DNA of 64,000 nucleotides from Streptomyces sp. GS7 (GTDB taxonomy: Bacteria > Actinomycetota > Actinomycetes > Streptomycetales > Streptomycetaceae), in the NCBI RefSeq assembly GCF_009834125.1, contig NZ_CP047146.1, positions 4,643,501 through 4,707,500 of the forward strand, given 5' to 3'. Shown piece by piece: positions 58,920 to 64,000 of this stretch (position 1 is the first letter of the stretch; each line of letters starts with the position of its first letter). Both the position numbers and the translations under genes were made by a program. Under the pieces are notes generated by a model, which did not search any database, was not told the origin of the DNA, and worked only from the letters and a program-made list of their open reading frames with translations.

Positions 58920-60539
58920 TCACTGGCTGGCCACTGTGAACCCGTCCCTGCAGGTGTCGAAGACGGGGCGGTAGGCGTCCCACTGTGCTTCCGGTGCCGA
59001 GAGGTAGATGTCGTACTCCCGCCCGCCCGCGCGGCCGAAGCCCTGCTCGATGCCGCGGAACACGCGCGCCTTCCCCTTGAAGGTGAACTCCCATACCACG
59101 GCGGGCTGTTCCCGGAACGTGGTCTGCTGCATGCGCAGCCTCCGGTAACCGGAGGGGTAGTTGCCCTTCGTGATCGCCTCCATATCCGTGAAGTGTGCCA
59201 TGGGGGTCGAACCCGCGGGTTCCACCATCTTGACCGTGAGGCCGCCCCGGCCGGACTTGTCGGCGAAGGTGACCAGTTCACCCGACCGCGTGACGGCCTT
59301 CCAGCCGTCCGGCACGGGGAAGGAGGCGCCGATCTCGCTGACCTGGTGGAATCCCTTGGGTACGGGCGGTGGCGTGTACGCCGGTGTAGCAGTACCGGGG
59401 GTTTTCAGGGCGCCGGTGTCGGGTGTGCCGGTGCCATGGTCCGATGTCGCGTAGATCGTGCCTGCGATGGCCGCGGCCCCTGCGGTCACGGCAACGGTGG
59501 TGGCGACGAGGACGCGGCGCTTGCTGCCCCGGCGCCGTTCCCTGCCGCCATCGGTTCGAGCGGGTCCGGCCGCTACCGTCTCTCCACGGGAAGACCGAGC
59601 CGGGGCCTCGCTGTGCGGTCCGGCGGACGGGGTTGCAACGGGCTCCGGAGGCAGAACCGTCGTCGGCCCGGTCGGTCCAGCTGATTCACCCGATCCAGCC
59701 GATTCAGTCGATGGAGCCGATCCACTGCACTGAGCGGCCCGCAAGGCCCGCTCGGTCTCCTCCGCCGACGGCCGCTCGTCCGGATCCTTGGACATGAGGG
59801 CTTCGATGAGCGGTGCCAGCGGCCCGGCGTGCTTCATGGGCTCCAATGGGTCGACGACGATGGCGTACGCGGACTCCATCACGGTGGGCCGGTGGAACGG
59901 CGGCCGGCCCTCCACCGCCTGGTACAGCGTCGCGCCCAGTGCCCACAGGTCTGATGCCGGTCCCGGCTTCTGACCGCGTATCCGTTCCGGCGCCATGTAC
60001 TGGATGGAGCCAACCATCTCGCCGGTCTTGGTGAGGGTGGAGACGTCGGAGGTCATCGCGATGCCGAAGTCGGTGAGCACCACGCGGCCCTCGGCGCCGA
60101 GCATGACGTTGCCGGGCTTGACGTCGCGATGCAGCACCCCGGCTGCGTGCGCGGCCCGCAGTGCGGCGGTCATCTCCAGGCCGATGCGGGCCGCCTCTTC
60201 GGGCGGGATGGTCTGCCTGTCCTTGAGGAGATCTCCGAGCGTGACCGCCGGGACGTATTCCATGACGATGCAGGGCCGACCGTCGTCGTCCACGACGTCA
60301 TGGACCACGACCACATTGGGATGCACAATGCGGGCGGCGCTGCGCGCCTCACGGCGCATGCGCTCGTAGAGCGTGGCAAGCTCGCCCTCGGACAGGTGCG
60401 GATGGACATGGATCCGCTTGAGCGCGACCTGGCGGCCCAGGACTTCGTCCTGCGCGCGCCACACCGTGCCCATGCCGCCACGGCCGATCTGCTGGGTGAG
60501 CCGGTAGCGCCCGGCGATGAGTCGCCCCTCGTCCGTCAC
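58920..60539 (-). CDS. Membrane-bound Hanks-type Ser/Thr protein kinase
   Basis: 539 residues. Kinase domain ~10-265: RYRLTQQIGRGGMGTVWRA (Gly loop), VALKRIHVH (Lys), VLHRDVKPGNVML, LTDFGIAM, GSIQYMAPERIRG, DLWALGATLYQAVEGRPPF. A Ser/Pro/Thr-rich linker (~265-335) precedes one TM helix (VLVATTVAVTAGAAAIAGTIYA), then an extracellular ~180-residue domain (FHQVSEIGASFPVPDGWKAV...DTCRDGFTVA) common to streptomycete kinases without PASTA repeats. All catalytic residues are intact. It is transcribed alone. The signal sensed is unknown. Confidence 0.93.
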   Translation of the reverse strand: MTDEGRLIAGRYRLTQQIGRGGMGTVWRAQDEVLGRQVALKRIHVHPHLSEGELATLYERMRREARSAARIVHPNVVVVHDVVDDDGRPCIVMEYVPAVTLGDLLKDRQTIPPEEAARIGLEMTAALRAAHAAGVLHRDVKPGNVMLGAEGRVVLTDFGIAMTSDVSTLTKTGEMVGSIQYMAPERIRGQKPGPASDLWALGATLYQAVEGRPPFHRPTVMESAYAIVVDPLEPMKHAGPLAPLIEALMSKDPDERPSAEETERALRAAQCSGSAPSTESAGSGESAGPTGPTTVLPPEPVATPSAGPHSEAPARSSRGETVAAGPARTDGGRERRRGSKRRVLVATTVAVTAGAAAIAGTIYATSDHGTGTPDTGALKTPGTATPAYTPPPVPKGFHQVSEIGASFPVPDGWKAVTRSGELVTFADKSGRGGLTVKMVEPAGSTPMAHFTDMEAITKGNYPSGYRRLRMQQTTFREQPAVVWEFTFKGKARVFRGIEQGFGRAGGREYDIYLSAPEAQWDAYRPVFDTCRDGFTVASQ

Positions 60540-60882
60540 AGCCTGCCTCCGCCAGTTCCGGCCCGTTCACTTCTTTTTGTCACCATAGCTGCCTGTTTGA
60601 ACTGCTATGTGGGGCGACTGCGCCACCGACGACATGTCCACACCATCGCCCGCGCCGCCAACCCCATCACAGTCCTCGACCAGGCACCGGTCGCCGAGGC
60701 GCAGACCGGTTCCTACTACGAAGGACGCTGCTGCCGAGCATGGCTACGGAGACCAATCCGAGACCTCGGACGGGCAACGGGCTACCTGGTGGCGCGCGCC
60801 GGGCACGATGCGCGCCCCGACCGCCCGCGGGTGTTGATCGCGCACCGGTCAGCGTTCGCCGGCCCCGCCCGCTGACGCACCA
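60540..60882. other. Unassigned, 0.34 kb
   Basis: No supported gene. A plus-strand frame (PNPITVLDQAPVAEAQTGS ...) is weakly protein-like and may be a remnant. It should include the kinase promoter. Confidence 0.35.
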
Positions 60883-61170
60883 TCAGCCACTTCCGGTGAA
60901 CCGCTGTCCCACCCCGAGGCGGCGCAGGTCGGCGAGGGCCTGCGGGTCCTGGCCCGGCTCCAGCTTCTGCGGCGCGGGCGGCTGGTTGGGCTGCTTCCCG
61001 GTGTACGCGGTCGAACCGTCGCCTATCGGCTTGCCCTCCACCACCTGTCCGGGCTTGGTGCAGACCTTGCCGGAGGTGGACGACCCAATGGCCGAGCACC
61101 CGGCGACCGAGGGCACGGCCGCCGCCCCAACCCCGAGTCCGCATATCCGTCGGCGGCTCAATTCGCGCAT
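60883..61170 (-). CDS. Small putative lipoprotein
   Basis: 95 residues from ATG 61170: MRELSRRRICGLGVGAAAVPSVAGCSAIG, a Tat-like RRR and a lipobox VAGC, followed by a short Pro/Gly-rich tail. A longer frame to 61248 lacks a signal at its start, so 61170 is preferred. No functional domain is seen. It could be a truncated lipoprotein. Confidence 0.45.
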   Translation of the reverse strand: MRELSRRRICGLGVGAAAVPSVAGCSAIGSSTSGKVCTKPGQVVEGKPIGDGSTAYTGKQPNQPPAPQKLEPGQDPQALADLRRLGVGQRFTGSG

Positions 61171-61601
61171 TGCGGTCCCCGTTGCACTGGTTCGAAGTTC
61201 TGGTCGGTCGGGCGTCCAGAAACGTGGGTCGCTCAGAGAGATGGGCAATCGGAGGCCGGAGTTCCATTGACGACCCCGGAAGGAGATTCCTCGACGGAGG
61301 GTCGTGAGCGGTTTACGCTCCGCTGTTCACAGCCAGGCCCTGACGCCCCTGGCGACCCCTCGGCGAACTCCTCCTCGTCAGCGACGTGCGCGCCTCCCCA
61401 GAGGTGGCGGAGCAGGCGATGTAGTACAGCCTCCGGCCGGTCTGCCCGCTCGGGCTTGCCGCGCCGGGGTGAGCAGGGTTCCGGCCATGGCGCACCCGGC
61501 AAGCCCATCGGCTCCCGCCAGGCGAAGGCATGATGCCGTTACCGTGCCTCGGGCTATGCGGCGGAACGCGTACAGCCCCAGGCACACGGCGGTCGGAGTG
61601 C

Positions 61602-61800
61602 CTACCCCGCCTGGAGAGCGAGGGTCGGGGGGAGCTGTGCGGCGCGGACTGCCGGATACCGTCCCGCCATCGACCCGATGAGCAGCGTGGCGGCGAAGCC
61701 TCCGCCCGTCGCCCCAAGAGGATCACCCAGGGCATGCCGCCCGACACGGCGAACACGTATGTGGCCGCCGAGCCCAGTACCGCGCCGGCCAGTCCGCCGA
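61602..61800 (-). pseudogene. FtsX/MacB-type ABC permease, C-terminal remnant
   Basis: The minus strand reads LGGLAGAVLGSAATYVFAVSGGMPWVILLG, shifts frame near 61715, then TGGGFAATLLIGSMAGRYPAVRAAQLPPTLALQAG and stop. This is the last two helices and PAxRAAxLxPxxALxxG tail of an FtsX-type permease. Upstream parts are missing. From 61171 to 61601 nothing else is recognised. Confidence 0.75.
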
Positions 61801-62501
61801 GTCCGGTCCCGCAACAACGCCCTGCGACTGCTGCTGCACATCCCGAAACTGCAGACCACTCTGTTCGACAGCGCCACCGGCTTCAGCGTCAGCTACCCCC
61901 AGCCCACTGATCGCCCCGAACCACGCCGCGACCGGCGTGGCGGCCCGCAACCCGGGCAGATCGCCCCCCGGCCCCAGAGAGCACCACTGGTACCCGGCCT
62001 GGGGCGACGACACCCGTCAGCAACTGCTCCTGCTCCCCGGGCCCGACGTCGACACCGAGGCCCCCTTGGCCTGGACTGCGGCCCGCGACGGCCTCCTCCG
62101 CCCGCTGTTCCTCACCGATCCCACCATCCCCCAGGGGTACCGCGCCCGCCGTGTCGCGCTGTATCTGGTCCGCCCCGACGGTGTGATCGCCGCCCGCTCC
62201 ACCGGTGACCTCACACCGCTGAGCGCCTGCACGGGCCGTCGACTCGCCCGCGCCCTCCCCACCCCAACAGCGGCCCGATACCCACCACCTACCGGCGTGC
62301 CGTGTCCAGCCCCGTCCGAAGGGGCTGGACACAGAGCGGGTCGGGAGCCAGTTGCGAAGGAGCGGCCGTTGGGCCCAGCGCCGTTGACGGGCTCCAGTAC
62401 GCCCCCTCTTGCAGGAGGATCAGGCACGTGTCCGTCCAACGACTGGAAACCCTCCTATCCGACCTGTGCGGCAACAGCCGCCACGGCTCGGGAGGTTCGC
62501 C
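61801..62501. other. Unassigned, with one protein-like run
   Basis: A plus frame (about 61977-62270) reads HHWYPAWGDDTRQQLLLLPG and RARRVALYLVRPDGVIAARSTG, which resembles the C-terminal region of a flavin monooxygenase, but no start or full domain is found. The rest contains no supported gene. Confidence 0.3.
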
Positions 62502-62720
62502 ATGAACACCAAACACCGCACCATCACCACTATCGGAACAACAGCCCTCCTCACGTTGGGGAGCATCATCCTGGCCACGCCTGCCCAAGCGCAGGGCCCC
62601 GGCGGCCTTCTCGGTGGCCTTCTGGGCGGCGCCACCGGTGGCTTTCTCAGCGGCCTTCTCGGCGGCCTCTCCGACCGTGCGCTGAAGACGGACGTGACGC
62701 CCGTGGCCTGGAACGCATGA
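62502..62720 (+). CDS. Secreted small protein ending in an S74-type motif (split, 5' part)
   Basis: 72 residues: a signal peptide (TIGTTALLTLGSIILATPAQAQ), a Gly-rich stretch (GGLLGGLLGGATGGFLSG), then SDRALKTDVTPVAW, the opening motif of the peptidase S74 self-cleaving chaperone domain of tail-fibre-like proteins. It stops at TGA 62718. GGGAGG lies upstream. The rest of the domain is in the next frame, so the gene is split. Confidence 0.6.
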   Translation: MNTKHRTITTIGTTALLTLGSIILATPAQAQGPGGLLGGLLGGATGGFLSGLLGGLSDRALKTDVTPVAWNA

Positions 62721-63157
62721 TCACCAGAGTACGGGCCCTTCTCGCGTCAGTGGCCGGCAGTTGGAAGGCAACTTCTCCGGGATCCGTCCCGGCCGGTCTG
62801 GCATCAAAGGCCGGTCCTGCCACTGCGCGCAGCTGTGGTCCGGTGAATGGCTACCGCGTTCCGGAGCAGGTGGTTGCGCTGCCGGTGAGCTCGTGGCGCT
62901 ACCACTGGGAGGACCCGCATGTCCGGCACATGGGGCCCATGGCACAGGACTGGTGGTCCGCGTTCGAGGTCGGGGAGAACAACCGCACGATCAGCTGTAT
63001 CGACAGCAACGGGGTGGCCATCGTCTCCATCCAGGCGCTGCACCGGCTCCTGACACAGGCGCAGGAGGAAGTCGCCGACCTGCGCAAGCAGATCGACGAC
63101 CTCCGCAAGCTGCACGACGTACCCCGGGAGAGCGAAACAGGTCACGTCCGCCCCTGA
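62717..63157 (+). CDS. S74-type tail-fibre chaperone domain (split, 3' part)
   Basis: The frame continues the S74 domain: VVALPVSSWRYHWEDPHVRHMGPMAQDWWSAFEVGENNRTISCIDSNGVAIVSIQALHRLL, then a coiled coil (AQEEVADLRKQIDDLRKL). Between the two parts are ~50 extra residues (VRALLASVAGSWKATSPG...) absent from the family, so an insertion plus frameshift is likely. The ATG at 62717 overlaps the preceding stop, so translation could still be coupled. Confidence 0.6.
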   Translation: MITRVRALLASVAGSWKATSPGSVPAGLASKAGPATARSCGPVNGYRVPEQVVALPVSSWRYHWEDPHVRHMGPMAQDWWSAFEVGENNRTISCIDSNGVAIVSIQALHRLLTQAQEEVADLRKQIDDLRKLHDVPRESETGHVRP

Positions 63158-63379
63158 AGAGGACCGGCCAAGGCAGCCGAAAAGGACAGCCGGATGATCT
63201 CGGCGCCCTGCGGACCAAACCGCCCGACCAATCCTCCGGTGCCAGCCGCCGAAGTATAGAGCCGGTACAGACTCCCGCACCTCGCTGGTGTCTACGCCCG
63301 TGATGCTGCGGCACGCTCGACGGACGGCGACCACTTGGGCACGGGCCAACTCCTTGACATCGTGGCTTCATTGGTCGGG

Positions 63380-63638
63380 GATCGGGACGAACGCAGGTGG
63401 TTGAGGATCGCCGCGGCCCCTGCTGCGTGGTGTGTTTGCGCCGGTGGGTGCGTTGCTGGGTGGCGCGGTGGGCCAGGTCGGCGCGGTAGCCGGCGGGGCC
63501 GCCGTTGCGCATCACCTCGCGCGTGATGGTGGAGGTGGGGCGGTCGAGACGGCGGGCGATCTCGGCGTAGGCCAGGCCGTCGGCCAGCCCTGTGGCGATC
63601 TGCTGGCGTTCGGATTGGGTGAGCCTGCCTCCCGGCAT
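63380..63638 (-). pseudogene. GbsR/MarR-like regulator, truncated after the N-terminal HTH
   Basis: ATG 63638, with AAGGGGG upstream: MPGGRLTQSERQQIATGLADGLAYAEIARRLDRPTSTITREVMRNGG, YRADLAHRATQQRTHRRK. This IS30-like HTH is the N-terminus of a known actinobacterial GbsR/MarR regulator type, but the winged-helix MarR part never appears; the frame drifts into antisense of the S74 gene. Probably inactive, though the HTH could still bind DNA. Confidence 0.65.
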
Positions 63639-63714
63639 GACGACCCCCTTCATGCCCCACGGGTGCTCCATGGTGCTGCTCGGTGTTCCTCGACGCCTTC
63701 ACCATAGCGTTCAC

Positions 63715-63860
63715 CCTCAACGCATTGCAACGGGCGACCGTTCCATCGTTGCGTTAAGCGGGAGGGTATTGCAATGATTATCGCGCTTTCGCCTGCGCAG
63801 ATGCTGTTTTCATGCAAAGGACTTGTTGCTCGAAGTTGGAAAGCAACGTAGCGTTTCCGT
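63715..63860. promoter_or_regulatory. Intergenic operator region for the DUF4097 gene
   Basis: Inverted repeats: AACGCATTGCAACG with CGTTGCGTT (63719-63756), ATTGCAAT (63769-63776), and GTTGCT ... AGCAAC (63826-63848). The repeated TTGCAA/GTTGC theme upstream of a DUF4097 gene and divergent from a MarR-like gene suggests repressor sites. Confidence 0.5.
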
Positions 63861-63900
63861 CATCAGGAAACAGCGAGTCGCCAGCACACAGGAGCGCATG

Positions 63901-64000
63901 ATGCACAAGTTCCACACCCCCGCCCCGATCTCCGCCGTCCTGGGCATCCCCGCCGGACGCGTCCAGTTCATCGCCGCAGACCGAGCCGACACCACGGTCG
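63901..64000 (+). CDS. DUF4097-family protein, 3' end outside window
   Basis: ATG 63901 has CAGGAG six bases upstream; an in-frame ATG at 63898 is less well placed. The 33 visible residues, MHKFHTPAPISAVLGIPAGR then VQFIAADRADTTV, match the start of DUF4097 beta-helix-like proteins, usually found downstream of the GbsR/MarR regulator type seen here. Function unknown. Confidence 0.75.
   Translation, partial: MHKFHTPAPISAVLGIPAGRVQFIAADRADTTV

Noticed and set aside
1..64000. tRNA, rRNA, CRISPR arrays, riboswitches
   Set aside because: None could be recognised by eye; absence is not proven without a covariance-model scan.

Overview
The window is high-GC actinobacterial DNA, most likely from Streptomyces or a close relative. 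The evidence is GC-rich third positions, GTG and TTG starts, an actinobacterial-type qcrB/ctaD/ctaF set, a DUF5988 gene beside a modular PKS, an IclR/CoA-transferase pair, an AbrB-free mix of two-component and Hanks-kinase regulators, and many actinomycete insertion sequences. The high density of IS elements and gene fragments points to a fast-evolving accessory region such as a chromosome arm or a linear plasmid.

Layout. 0-2.5 kb: 3' part of an ISL3 transposase, a broken serine hydrolase, a SHOCT protein and an IS3 relic. 3.1-6.9 kb: a tight respiratory cassette qcrB-ctaD-ctaF. 7.2-11.0 kb: an IS5-type element, a G1 (glutamic) peptidase, an IS1380 relic and an 866-bp IS. 11.0-13.3 kb: CoA-transferase and IclR regulator with a perfect 20-bp palindrome between them. 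13.7-19.3 kb: a two-gene module (XRE-NACHT-membrane-CHAT protein plus alpha/beta hydrolase) between ~90-bp imperfect direct repeats, resembling an anti-phage or cell-death system. 19.3-20.7 kb: a 2H phosphoesterase and small unknowns. 20.7-32.4 kb: a compact type I PKS operon (DUF5988, KS-AT-ACP, KS-AT-DH-KR-ACP, an AT-less and ACP-less KS with a lost catalytic His, type II thioesterase).

33.2-55.0 kb: a segment bounded on both sides by directly repeated 1604-bp IS701-like elements, each with an 866-bp IS inserted in the CTAG at its inner edge. Inside lie a LuxR-type two-component system, a cytosolic ricin-B-like lectin protein, fragments of F420 genes, and a 2059-residue protein with about eight DUF11-like repeats ending in a complete ribosome-inactivating (ricin A-like) domain. 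Three identical 918-bp IS5-family copies follow. 55.9-64.0 kb: pirin, a run of decayed genes (alpha/beta hydrolase, FAD monooxygenase, SGNH hydrolase, FtsX permease), a Hanks-type kinase, a small lipoprotein, a split S74-type secreted protein, a truncated GbsR/MarR-like regulator and the start of a DUF4097 gene.

The three systems most worth following are the giant DUF11-RIP protein with its lectin neighbour, the NACHT-CHAT-hydrolase module, and the PKS with a non-elongating-type KS. No tRNA, rRNA or CRISPR array was seen. All family calls are from reading the translated sequence; no database search was possible.
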